6,581 bases of DNA from Planctomycetota bacterium (GTDB taxonomy: Bacteria; Planctomycetota; Phycisphaerae; UBA1845; UTPLA1), in the NCBI GenBank assembly GCA_027295245.1, contig JAPULF010000569.1, positions 1-6,581 of the forward strand, written 5' to 3'. The first letter of the stretch is position 1, and each line of letters opens with the position of its first letter. Shown here one piece after another: positions 1 through 6,423 of the stretch. The notes under the pieces are model-generated. The model was given only the letters and a program-made list of their open reading frames with translations. It did no database searches and was not told where the DNA came from. A program made the translations under genes and the position numbers.

Positions 1-210
1 CTGCCGCTGCGAAAGATCATGGGGCGTCAGACGCTTCCGGCGAACGACCTGGTCCGGCAGTATGCGGAAGCGTATGGCGATCCGTCGGCGCAATTCGACT
101 TTGTCTATTTTCTGGACGGCCGCGAGAAGGACGGGAAGGCGATCGTTTCAGATGAGGCGGCGTTTCGGGAGTCGCAGCGGCGGACGAAGTGGGATATTGC
201 GCTGGATTGA
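1..210 (+). CDS. 3' end of an unrecognised protein gene (partial)
   Basis: The frame is open from the first base of the window and ends in TGA at 208-210, giving about 69 C-terminal residues. An ATG at 19 lies in the frame, but there is no convincing ribosome binding site before it and the frame is already open upstream, so it is probably an internal methionine of a longer gene starting outside the window. The visible tail is soluble and charged, with a hydrophobic-aromatic patch (FDFVYFLDG, about residues 32-40) followed by basic and acidic residues and a WDIALD end. There is no membrane segment. I do not recognise the family. The gene converges on the minus-strand lipoprotein gene with only 16 bases between the stop codons, and no hairpin terminator is visible there. 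Coding status is supported by the open frame, regular G+C-rich codons and its fit against the neighbour. Confidence 0.55.
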   Translation: MPLRKIMGRQTLPANDLVRQYAEAYGDPSAQFDFVYFLDGREKDGKAIVSDEAAFRESQRRTKWDIALD

Positions 211-226
211 GAAAGCGCGTCGTTGC

Positions 227-1474
227 TCACTCGCCTGACGGCAACTGCTCGCACAAATAGGGATGGAGTAGATCCAGTTCACACATTTTTTGTAGAAGCA
301 GTACTTCGGCCTTTTCCGGACGGAGCACGTTCCAGTCGATCGTCAGTTTCCATTCAGCAAGTGGCATGTAGTTGGCCTCGTTCGGATTCCAGCGAATAGG
401 TCGACGATTCGGGGGTGTGGGTTTCGGCCGCCAACTCCATGCGGGGGCTGCCTGCCAGGGCGACGGCCGAATCAACACGTCGGGCAAATCATTGGCGTTT
501 AGAACCCCAAGTTCAAGTCCAAGCTTTTTGAGACTCTCGAGTCCGGGCCGGATGCCGTACGGTGGGATAGGCGTGTTTTGGCCAGCGTGGTTGAGGATTG
601 CTTGACGTATCTCACTGTTGGGCAACCCTAATGCAACTGCCCGCTTGAGTGCCCACGGGTGAAGCCCCGACTGTATGAGCTGCTCGTTCGATGAAATGTA
701 CTCCAAGAGTTGAGAGGGTGGATGTTGTATGTTGATCTGCCAGATGTAGTGGATGAGATTGCCCTCACTGTTGAAATGGTGAGCCAAGAACGCAGGCCTG
801 CGAGCTTCCAAATCTGGGAGTATTTCAACGTCGCCATAATGAGCCAGCACCGACGCGGCCCCGACATTAAAGGATTTAGGAGTGTCGAATGCCCTGACCA
901 TCACTCGAAGATCGGAAAAGGTCGATTCATTGAGCAGGCCAAGTATTGAAGCGGGAACTCCCGTAAACCTGCTCATTTCGGTGTCACGAATAATCGTGAG
1001 TGCGGCTTCTCGCCGTGTGGCCAGGGGCACACTGCATTCGGCAATAAATCCGTAGGTCTTTGCCTTTGCCTCGGAGTTGAACCACGGCCGCGTCGCCACG
1101 AGCTTCAAGAACTCGAACAGTGATCCGTGATCTGGCAGCGCGGCGCTCAAATGTGGAACGCCGTCGATAACCAAACGAGAGAGCAACTCCCATTCCATTC
1201 GCAATCGTTTGTCCTGTAGAATCTGCTTGCCATCTGCGAATTCCTGATCCAACTTTGCTATCCAGCTTGTCGCGAAATTGAGAATGTTCGAGGCGTCTTC
1301 CTGGTCGGCGTTTTCGCACGCCGTTCGAATTGCCTGACCGCGAACCGAGCGAAGTTCTCGTGGATCCTTGATGACCATTTTCAGGTTCGGCCAAGACATG
1401 TGCGTTGCCGAGCCCGTCGAGCAGCCGGATACCGACAGAATCGTAATTGGTATGATCAAGCGCCTTGGATTCAT
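227..1474 (-). CDS. Orphan lipoprotein, probably alpha-helical-repeat type
   Basis: This 415-residue protein starts at an ATG. It has a short basic N-terminus (NPRR), a hydrophobic segment and a lipobox ending VSGC, so Cys18 would be the lipidated residue after signal peptidase II cleavage. Ser19 follows, so by the Lol rule known from enterobacteria it would go to the outer membrane. Residues about 60-300 are mostly amphipathic helices with Leu/Ala spacing that loosely resembles HEAT-like repeats. Residues about 335-365 form a Pro/Trp/Arg-rich stretch (SPWQAAPAWSWRPKPTPP), unlikely to be helical, before a final helical segment ending about 411. I do not recognise a family or any catalytic motif. 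The gene lies 38 bases downstream of wbpA on the same strand and is probably co-transcribed; no strong ribosome binding site is visible. Counted G+C is about 51% at 601-780, against about 66% in wbpA at 1741-1920, which suggests a different history or weak codon selection. The lipoprotein call is fairly sure; the role is unknown. Confidence 0.82.
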   Translation of the reverse strand: MNPRRLIIPITILSVSGCSTGSATHMSWPNLKMVIKDPRELRSVRGQAIRTACENADQEDASNILNFATSWIAKLDQEFADGKQILQDKRLRMEWELLSRLVIDGVPHLSAALPDHGSLFEFLKLVATRPWFNSEAKAKTYGFIAECSVPLATRREAALTIIRDTEMSRFTGVPASILGLLNESTFSDLRVMVRAFDTPKSFNVGAASVLAHYGDVEILPDLEARRPAFLAHHFNSEGNLIHYIWQINIQHPPSQLLEYISSNEQLIQSGLHPWALKRAVALGLPNSEIRQAILNHAGQNTPIPPYGIRPGLESLKKLGLELGVLNANDLPDVLIRPSPWQAAPAWSWRPKPTPPNRRPIRWNPNEANYMPLAEWKLTIDWNVLRPEKAEVLLLQKMCELDLLHPYLCEQLPSGE

Positions 1475-1512
1475 AGCCCGCAGCCTGACCTATGATAGGC
1501 TCGAATACGATC

Positions 1513-2835
1513 CTATGCCTTGATGATCTTCTTTCGTCCGGAGCGGACGTTTGCAGTGGCGTTTCTGGAGTCCACCACGAGTTTGCTGTTTCGAACGATC
1601 ATCGCGTAGTCGTAGGCCGAGTGGTCGGTGGCGATGAGGACGGCGTCGTAGCGCTTCAGGCTCGCGGGTGTGAGCGGGACCGATTTCATTCGGAGGTCGT
1701 GCTCGCGGCCCTTGTGGGTGCGGGGGATGTGGGGGTCGTTGTAATCCACCTTGGCGCCGAGGGCCCGCAGCTTTTGGATCAGCTCGATGCTGGGGCTTTC
1801 GCGGAGATCGTCCACGTCCTTCTTGTATGCCAGGCCGAGCACGAGCACGCGCGAGCCGCGGACCGGCTTGCGGTGGTCGTTCAGGCCGGTCACGAGGCGG
1901 CCGATGACGTAATCGGGCATGTCGGTGTTGATCTCGCCGGCCAGTTCGATGAAGCGAGTGGGCTCGTCGTATTGCCGGGCCTTCCAGGTGAGATAGAACG
2001 GATCGATGGGGATGCAGTGTCCGCCGAGCCCGGGGCCGGGGTAGAAGGCCTGGAATCCGAAGGGCTTGGTCTTGGCGGCGTCGATGACTTCCCAGACGTC
2101 GATGCCCATGCGGTCGAAGAGGACCTTGAGTTCGTTGACCATCGCGATGTTGACGCAACGATAGACGTTTTCGACGATCTTGGCGGCTTCGGCGACCTCG
2201 CAACTGTTCACGGTGACGACGTTTTCGATTGCACCTGCGTACATGGCGGTGGCGAGCCGGCGGCTCTTGACGCCGTATCCTCCGACCAGCTTGGGGATCG
2301 TCTCGGTGGAGAAGTCGGTGCGGCCCGGGTCTTCGCGCTCCGGGCTGTAGGCCAGGAAGAAGTCCCGGCCGGCTTTCAGTCCGCTTGCTTCTTCAAGGAT
2401 CGGCCGTACCAAGTCGCGCGTAGTGCCGGGGTAGGTGGTCGACTCCAGGACGATCAGTTGGCCGGGCCGCAGCCGGTCGGCGATTGCCCGTGCGGTGTCT
2501 TCGACGTAGCTCATGTCGGGATCGCGGGTCTTGGAGAGCGGCGTCGGAACGCAAATGATGATGGCGTCCGGTTTGTTCAGTTCCTTGAGGTCGGCGGTGG
2601 CCCGGAAGCGATTGGCCCGCTTCAAGCCGACGATCATCGACGCGGGAATGTGCTTGATATAGCTCTTGCCGGCGTTGAGCTTGCGGACCTTGGCGTCGTC
2701 GACGTCGAAGCCGAGGATCTTGAATCCGGCCTGGCCGAAGGTCCTCGCCAGGGGAAGCCCGACGTAGCCCATTCCGACGATTCCGATGAGGGCCTTCTTT
2801 TTTTTGAACTTTTCTTGCAATGCGGCGATGCTCAA
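1513..2835 (-). CDS. wbpA: UDP-N-acetyl-D-glucosamine 6-dehydrogenase (WbpA-type nucleotide sugar dehydrogenase)
   Basis: This is a full-length, 440-residue member of the UDP-glucose/GDP-mannose dehydrogenase family. It would oxidise the C6 alcohol of UDP-GlcNAc to the carboxylate with two NAD+, giving UDP-GlcNAcA for a surface polysaccharide in the cytoplasmic phase of its synthesis. The Rossmann NAD motif is GMGYVG at residues 21-26. CVPTPL is at 95-100 and ESTTYPGT at 131-138. The active site matches the family: Lys219 and Asn223 in the central helix, then catalytic Cys274 and Asp278 in GGHCIPIDP. The C-terminal UDP-binding domain carries LGLAYKKDVDDLRESPS (about 333-349) and ATDHSAYDY. 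From memory it matches Pseudomonas WbpA nearly end to end, including the IIKA ending, more closely than UDP-glucose or UDP-ManNAc dehydrogenases. The start is TTG, chosen because AGGAGG sits 6 bases upstream and the first residues match WbpA length; the stop is TAG. No glycosyltransferase or other sugar gene is adjacent, which is unusual for this family. The exact sugar substrate is inferred. Confidence 0.93.
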   Translation of the reverse strand: MSIAALQEKFKKKKALIGIVGMGYVGLPLARTFGQAGFKILGFDVDDAKVRKLNAGKSYIKHIPASMIVGLKRANRFRATADLKELNKPDAIIICVPTPLSKTRDPDMSYVEDTARAIADRLRPGQLIVLESTTYPGTTRDLVRPILEEASGLKAGRDFFLAYSPEREDPGRTDFSTETIPKLVGGYGVKSRRLATAMYAGAIENVVTVNSCEVAEAAKIVENVYRCVNIAMVNELKVLFDRMGIDVWEVIDAAKTKPFGFQAFYPGPGLGGHCIPIDPFYLTWKARQYDEPTRFIELAGEINTDMPDYVIGRLVTGLNDHRKPVRGSRVLVLGLAYKKDVDDLRESPSIELIQKLRALGAKVDYNDPHIPRTHKGREHDLRMKSVPLTPASLKRYDAVLIATDHSAYDYAMIVRNSKLVVDSRNATANVRSGRKKIIKA

Positions 2836-2841
2836 TTGCAG

Positions 2842-2847
2842 CCTCCT
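2842..2847 (-). promoter_or_regulatory. Ribosome binding site of wbpA (AGGAGG)
   Basis: On the minus strand AGGAGG lies exactly 6 bases before the TTG at 2835-2833. It is a near-perfect Shine-Dalgarno sequence at near-optimal spacing, and it is the main reason for accepting a TTG start. No in-frame ATG upstream competes with it. Confidence 0.8.
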
Positions 2848-2888
2848 GATCCCTGCCGATAGGGGCCGGCGTCGATCTTGAACGTCGC

Positions 2889-2917
2889 ATTAGAGTCTTT
2901 GGCGGAGTTGCGGGCAA
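2889..2917 (-). promoter_or_regulatory. Candidate sigma70-type promoter for wbpA and the lipoprotein gene
   Basis: On the minus strand a TTGCCC box (2917-2912, 4 of 6 to TTGACA) is followed by exactly 17 bases and TCTAAT (2894-2889, 5 of 6 to TATAAT). It would give a leader of roughly 45 bases to the TTG start of wbpA. A short inverted repeat GGCAA-GTA-TTGCC (2913-2925) overlaps the -35 box and could be an operator, though 5-bp arms are weak evidence. This is motif matching only. Promoters in this kind of organism are poorly characterised. Confidence 0.35.
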
Positions 2918-3220
2918 GTATTGCCGGTTGAGGCGAAGTCGTAGGGTCTGGTTTCCGCTATGGGGAGCATCTCCGGCGCGGCCGGGACAGGTTGCCTTCC
3001 GCCATTGCAAGATATTGATCCGCACCTGCGAGACGCCGAGGCTTCCCTGCGACTTGAAGATGATCCAGACCTGTATCAGTGTCGATGGAGTCAGTCCGGT
3101 TGTGGAATGACGGCAGCTTGTCGAGCATTCCACCTCGGACGGCGTTCTGTGAACACCTCAACGATGAGCGGCATGACTGCCGACGATGGATGGTCGGCGC
3201 GATTCGGCGCTGGGAGCTCG
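2918..3220. other. Divergent intergenic region, likely leader of the MgtC-family gene
   Basis: Just over 300 bases lie between the wbpA promoter candidate and the preferred MgtC start. The MgtC frame stays open upstream to an ATG at 2960, and an in-frame ATG occurs at 3164. Neither has a good ribosome binding site, and the extra residues (Cys, His, Gly, Arg and Asp mixtures) do not look like an N-terminal part of this family. I therefore read the stretch as non-coding leader. I found no clear plus-strand sigma70 promoter. The only notable structure is the hairpin at 3102-3133. Short open frames on both strands here look like chance products of G+C-rich sequence. Confidence 0.45.
3102..3133 (+). 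repeat. Inverted repeat / RNA hairpin in the MgtC-family leader
   Basis: GTGGAATG (3102-3109) and CATTCCAC (3126-3133) form a perfect 8-bp stem with a 16-base loop, about 87 bases before the preferred MgtC start. In enteric bacteria mgtC has a long structured leader that controls expression. Here only one stem is visible, with no following U tract, and an 8-bp repeat could arise by chance in a window this size. Confidence 0.35.
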
Positions 3221-3919
3221 ATGATGCAGATGGGTTGGCCGATTTGGATGGGCGACATTCACGGCGTCTTGCAGCCTCACTGGGCGGGGGCGGTGGTTAC
3301 GGCGGCGGCGATCATCTGCGGCGGCATGATCGGGTTCGAGCGGGAGCGGGCCCTCAAACCGGCGGGTCTGCGGACCATGATCCTGATCTGCCTGGGGTCT
3401 GCGATCTTCACCCAGGCCTCGATCCTCCTGGCGGATTCGGGCGCCATGGCGGATCGGACGCGAATCGCCGCCCAGATCGTCAGCGGCATCGGGTTTTTGG
3501 GGGCCGGGGCGATTATTCGCGAGCGCGGTCGCTTGGTGGGCGTGACGACCGGGGCGGGCATCTGGTCGACGGCCGCGGTGGGCATGATGTTGGGCAGCGG
3601 GCACGTTGCCGCGGGTTTATTTTTCTCGATCCTGATTCTGGTGACGCTGTCGGCTGCGGGAATTCTGGAGCAACTGATCCTCGGTCGTTGTCGATTCAGT
3701 ACGGTTCAGATCGCGATCGACGGCCGCGACGGCAAGGCACGGATACAGATTGACCATGTGTTGAGCCGGTTCGGCATAGATGGGGCCGCGAAGTATGAAG
3801 GCGAGGGCGACGAACGCCAGATCGTGACGGTGCGCTACTGCGAGGCGCATCGCCATCACCGAGCGGTGTTGCCCTCGCTGGCAGCACTGGAAAAGGTGAT
3901 ACACATCAAAACCGGCTGA
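3221..3919 (+). CDS. MgtC/SapB family membrane protein
   Basis: The 232-residue product has the full MgtC signature. The first membrane helix (about residues 21-39) ends in GFERE. AGLRT (48-52) leads into a helix with LGSAIFTQAS. RIAAQIVSGIGFLGAGAII (81-99) is the family core, GVTTGAGIWSTAAVGMMLG (107-125) follows, and the last helix is about 129-149. Residues about 157-230 form the cytoplasmic ACT-like C-terminal domain seen in longer family members. The protein sits in the inner membrane. In Salmonella and mycobacteria MgtC supports growth at low Mg2+ and survival in macrophages, but in environmental bacteria its role is unclear and need not be virulence. I chose ATG 3221 because GGGAG lies at 3212-3216; ATG 3224 fits that site about as well. 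ATG 3164 or 2960 would add residues unlike the family. A Cys/His cluster (CEAHRHHR, 207-214) is unusual. The family is near certain; the start is uncertain. Confidence 0.9.
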   Translation: MMQMGWPIWMGDIHGVLQPHWAGAVVTAAAIICGGMIGFERERALKPAGLRTMILICLGSAIFTQASILLADSGAMADRTRIAAQIVSGIGFLGAGAIIRERGRLVGVTTGAGIWSTAAVGMMLGSGHVAAGLFFSILILVTLSAAGILEQLILGRCRFSTVQIAIDGRDGKARIQIDHVLSRFGIDGAAKYEGEGDERQIVTVRYCEAHRHHRAVLPSLAALEKVIHIKTG

Positions 3920-3956
3920 TATCGCTTCCGATTTCACATCGGGCGGTGAATGTCGG

Positions 3957-4031
3957 CAATTCCAATAAAAACCTGATTGCCAATAGCTTGGGCTTGCACC
4001 GGGATTCATTAGCATTTTTTTACTGGAATTG
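3957..4031. repeat. 15-bp inverted repeat enclosing a 45-base A+T-richer core
   Basis: The left arm at 3957-3971 (CAATTCCAATAAAAA) pairs with the right arm at 4017-4031 (TTTTTACTGGAATTG) at 14 of 15 positions. The single mismatch is A3965 against C4023, which becomes a G-U wobble in RNA of the minus strand. The whole unit is 75 bases in a 201-base spacer between two plus-strand genes. A run of seven T (4015-4021) lies partly in the right arm. A competing 6-bp stem, GGCAAT (3955-3960) with ATTGCC (3976-3981), uses part of the left arm, so the two folds exclude each other. I see no target-site duplication. It could be a terminator-like hairpin, a leader element of the next gene, or a small miniature-element remnant. 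Confidence 0.55.
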
Positions 4032-4120
4032 GAAGATTCCTCTGCTACGACGACGGCGGGCAGGTCGATCTGCATTCTTGAAATCGGGTCCAGTCTCGCC
4101 GGCACCGCGGAGTTGCAACT

Positions 4121-4516
4121 ATGCCGAGGTACACGCAGCAGGGAGGACAGGTCAGTGGGGCTGGTGTGGTGGTGCGAGGAATCTTCGCTCTTGCGGCGGG
4201 TGGCGGATTCGCCTACCTGGCGTGGGAGCCGGCACCACCGAAAGTACTCCCTCCGATCGAATCGGAGGATTTGAAGAAGGATACGGCCGTTCGGCAGCGT
4301 GTCGTCACGGATGACGATACGCTGCCGCGTCTTGAACACGCCGAGTCCCGCTGGGCGGATCGTGAAGAGGCCTGGGCGGGATTCGAGGAAAAATGGCAGT
4401 CCGAATTCGGTCGATCGACGGCCGAACGCGATCGCGACTTGATGAACGATGGCGGAATGGGTGAAGCGGAGACTGCCGCGCTCACCGTGCTGCCGCATTC
4501 ACGCGGGCCGCCCTGA
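4121..4516 (+). CDS. Small single-pass membrane protein of unknown function
   Basis: The predicted product has 131 residues. A short polar N-terminus (PRYTQQGGQ) leads to one hydrophobic segment at about residues 14-34 (VVVRGIFALAAGGGFAYLAW). A proline-rich linker (APPKVLPP) and a highly charged tail (about 48-110) follow, rich in Glu, Asp, Arg and Trp and possibly coiled-coil. The basic N-terminus and acidic tail do not settle the topology. GGAG at 4109-4112 lies 8 bases before the ATG, acceptable for initiation. Codons are G+C-biased at the third position and the composition looks protein-like, whereas the opposite-strand frame is serine-rich as expected of a shadow. I do not recognise a family, and no catalytic motif is visible. 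It follows the MgtC-family gene by 201 bases containing the 15-bp inverted repeat, and converges on the DUF427 gene with 34 bases between stops. It is probably real but short and unsupported by homology. Confidence 0.55.
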   Translation: MPRYTQQGGQVSGAGVVVRGIFALAAGGGFAYLAWEPAPPKVLPPIESEDLKKDTAVRQRVVTDDDTLPRLEHAESRWADREEAWAGFEEKWQSEFGRSTAERDRDLMNDGGMGEAETAALTVLPHSRGPP

Positions 4517-4550
4517 CGCGGGCCTTTCGGATCCGGAGCGGGAATCCAAA

Positions 4551-4835
4551 TCACGTCTCGACCTTCACACCCTTCCAGAATGCCACGTACCCCTCGAATT
4601 TCTTTGCGGCCTCCTTGGCGTCCGGATAGTACCAGGCGGCGTCCTCGATTCGCTCGCCGTTGACCGCGACGTGGTAATAGCCGGCCTCACCCTTCCACGG
4701 GCACGTCGTGCGCGTTTGGCTTTCTTCGAGAAACTCGCGGTTCACGCTGTCGGGGGGGAAATACTGGTTGCCTTCGACGATCTCGCAGCGGTCGCTTTCG
4801 GCCAAGACGGCCCCATTCCAGATTGCCTTCGGCAT
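4551..4835 (-). CDS. DUF427 domain protein
   Basis: This 94-residue protein is a complete single-domain DUF427 member (Pfam PF04248). Family hallmarks appear in order: an N-terminal AIWNG (residues 4-8), EGNQYFPPDSVN (21-32), TCPWKG (44-49), AAWYYPDAK (66-74) and AFWKGV (85-90). There is no signal peptide or membrane segment, so it should be cytosolic. Structures exist for the family and show a compact beta-rich fold, but no biochemical function is established to my knowledge. The conserved Cys, Trp and Lys of TCPWKG are the natural place to look for an active or ligand site. The ATG at 4835-4833 has the purine-rich stretch AAGGGAA about 6 bases upstream, and the N-terminus matches the usual family start. 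It lies downstream of the AI-2E-family gene on the same strand, but 194 bases separate them, so it may have its own promoter. The family call is strong; the function is unknown. Confidence 0.93.
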   Translation of the reverse strand: MPKAIWNGAVLAESDRCEIVEGNQYFPPDSVNREFLEESQTRTTCPWKGEAGYYHVAVNGERIEDAAWYYPDAKEAAKKFEGYVAFWKGVKVET

Positions 4836-4885
4836 GGTTGTTTCCCTTTTCGAGTTGGGTCATCGGTTTGACTTGCACATTTGCG

Positions 4886-4899
4886 CGGGATGAATCCCG
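4886..4899. repeat. Short palindrome upstream of the DUF427 gene
   Basis: CGGGAT-GA-ATCCCG has perfect 6-bp arms with a 2-base centre, about 50 bases before the DUF427 start. The tight symmetry is more like a protein-binding site than an RNA hairpin, since a 2-base loop is too small to form. The surrounding 4836-5029 spacer shows no other clear element and no strong promoter match. Confidence 0.25.
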
Positions 4900-5029
4900 G
4901 GACTCGGATGCACGGTGTGATGGCAAGTCATGCGTGTCATTCGCGTCGAGCGTTTCTTGCAGGCTTCGCGTCCCGAATGTCATCGTCGTTATCCACAAGG
5001 GGCGCCGCCACGGTTGATCTCGGTTTATT

Positions 5030-6418
5030 CTAGTCGGGCGGTTCCTTCGTGAGGCTGGTGGCCTCGCGGGAGTGTTGGAGAACGAACCGTCGGTAGTACG
5101 CGATGCCGAGGCAGGTCAGCGGGATAGCGAGGATCAAGCCGAGGAAGCCGAGCAGCTTGCCCCAGATGAAGACCCCGAGCAGAATCGCTACGGGTCTGAG
5201 GCCCGTGATCTTGCCCATGACACGGGGCGTGATGACGGCATCCTGGAGAATCTGAACCACGAGGAACACGGCAAGCACCAGGACAATCGATCCCAGAAGG
5301 CTGCCTGTTTCCACGGAGCGAATGATCGTGAGAACGCCGGCCGGAAGCAATGCGACAAGCTGCAGGTACGGCACCATGTTGAGCACACCGATAGCGAGTC
5401 CGAACGGCACGGCCATGGGAAGCCCGATGATGGAAAACCCGAGCGCGAACAGGATTCCGGTTATGGCGGCCACGACGAACTGGCCGCGAAAGTAGCGCCG
5501 TAGGGCGATGTCGAATTCCTCGATGAATTCGAGGATGCGCTCGCGGTAGTCGGGCGGTAAGAACTGTTTCCACGTTCGAACATATTCGGGATAGTCCAGC
5601 AACAGCAGGACCAGGTATAGCAGGGCGAAGATCACGGCGGTCATCCAGACGACGAGCTCGACGGCGGTGTTGATGATCGACACGCCGCCTGCGAACAATC
5701 GCCTGACGATGTTCAATGCAAGCAGGTTAAAGTCGGGCGAGTTCATGAACTGGGCGCCGCGTTCGAGCATGACGCCGACGGAGGTGCCTTCGACCCTGCG
5801 GCGCATGTCCCCGAGGCGATCCGAAAGCGGCGTCTTCTTGTCGGTCTTGAAGACGGCAAGGAGTTCCCCGGCGGCTTCCCATTCGCTGAGGGTCGGTCGG
5901 GTGGTGGGCGCGGGGTCGCCTTGGGTTGTCGGTGGAGGAAGCGAATCGGTTGTTGCGGATTCCGCGCGTGATTCTGCAACTGCTTCGCGCGAAGCATCGA
6001 TGACCCCCTGGTATGCCGTGCCGACCTGGGCGCGAATCGTACCCATGCTCTCCTCGAACCTGGCATACTGGGACGCCATCAGCGGGATGACGAGGACGAT
6101 CAGTGCGAGCGCGACGATTCCGATTCCGACGAGCGTAAACGCGACTGCGGTGCCGCGGAGTTGGAGCAGGTGGCAGAATCGCTCCGCTTGGCGCTCGCGC
6201 CAGTTGGTGGGTGTCTGCTGGTAGCGGAACTGCTTGAATCGCTTCTCGAACTGGGTGACGACAGGATTGAGGATGTAGGCCAGGACCACGGCGGCGACGA
6301 ACGGCAGCAGCACCTCGGAGAGGTAGCGTGCCAGGAGGAAGAGGCCGATCACGAGTGCCGCGGTGAGTATCATGCGGACGACGCGATCGAAGGTGTACGG
6401 TCGTTTGTCGTCGAACAT
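5030..6418 (-). CDS. AI-2E / PerM family membrane transporter
   Basis: The 462-residue product belongs to the family named AI-2E transporters (PF01594). The name comes from E. coli TqsA, linked to autoinducer-2 export; other members are linked to Na+(Li+)/H+ antiport, so the substrate cannot be inferred here. N-terminal helices span about residues 12-30, 33-51 and 90-113. A long soluble loop, about 114-245, follows. C-terminal helices lie at about 246-274, 313-332, 335-365, 373-392 and 408-440. The most conserved part is present: RGQ (311-313), GLPMAVPFGLAIGVLNMVPY (332-351), VVQILQDAVITPRVMG (387-402) and LRPVAILLGVFIWGKLLGFLGLILAIPL (407-434). The ATG at 6418-6416 is preferred over a TTG 45 bases upstream because GGAGG sits 5 bases before it and the added residues are Pro/Ser-rich and unlike the family. 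About 25 residues in the loop are Pro/Thr-rich and low complexity (about 153-177). It stands alone on its strand. Confidence 0.92.
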   Translation of the reverse strand: MFDDKRPYTFDRVVRMILTAALVIGLFLLARYLSEVLLPFVAAVVLAYILNPVVTQFEKRFKQFRYQQTPTNWRERQAERFCHLLQLRGTAVAFTLVGIGIVALALIVLVIPLMASQYARFEESMGTIRAQVGTAYQGVIDASREAVAESRAESATTDSLPPPTTQGDPAPTTRPTLSEWEAAGELLAVFKTDKKTPLSDRLGDMRRRVEGTSVGVMLERGAQFMNSPDFNLLALNIVRRLFAGGVSIINTAVELVVWMTAVIFALLYLVLLLLDYPEYVRTWKQFLPPDYRERILEFIEEFDIALRRYFRGQFVVAAITGILFALGFSIIGLPMAVPFGLAIGVLNMVPYLQLVALLPAGVLTIIRSVETGSLLGSIVLVLAVFLVVQILQDAVITPRVMGKITGLRPVAILLGVFIWGKLLGFLGLILAIPLTCLGIAYYRRFVLQHSREATSLTKEPPD

Positions 6419-6423
6419 TCGTG

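Noticed and set aside
1489..1499. Palindrome CCTAT-G-ATAGG between wbpA and the lipoprotein gene
   Set aside because: The arms are short and there is no U tract or other context. It may be chance and does not argue against co-transcription.
1492..2862. 456-residue open frame on the plus strand opposite wbpA
   Set aside because: It lies antisense to a gene with complete family motifs. Its Asp/Gly/Val-rich composition is what codon-biased G+C-rich DNA gives on the other strand, and no family is recognisable.
3927..3943. Small hairpin (CCGAT-TTCAC-ATCGG) just after the MgtC-family stop
   Set aside because: It has only 5-6 pairs and no U tract, so it is too weak to call a terminator.
4015..4021. 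Run of seven T as an intrinsic terminator of the MgtC-family gene
   Set aside because: No stable G+C-rich hairpin immediately precedes it, and part of the run is itself in the right arm of the 15-bp inverted repeat.
3617..4498. 293-residue minus-strand open frame across the MgtC-family end and the small membrane protein gene
   Set aside because: It overlaps the conserved C-terminal domain of the MgtC-family protein and has no recognisable motif. Its composition looks random.
4501..4524. Nine-base direct repeat (ACGCGGGCC) at the end of the small membrane protein gene
   Set aside because: There are only two G+C-rich copies, partly coding, with no further units; easily coincidental.
4213..4554. 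113-residue minus-strand frame opposite the small membrane protein
   Set aside because: It is serine-rich low complexity, typical of a shadow frame, while the plus-strand frame has a ribosome binding site and a sensible membrane-anchor design.
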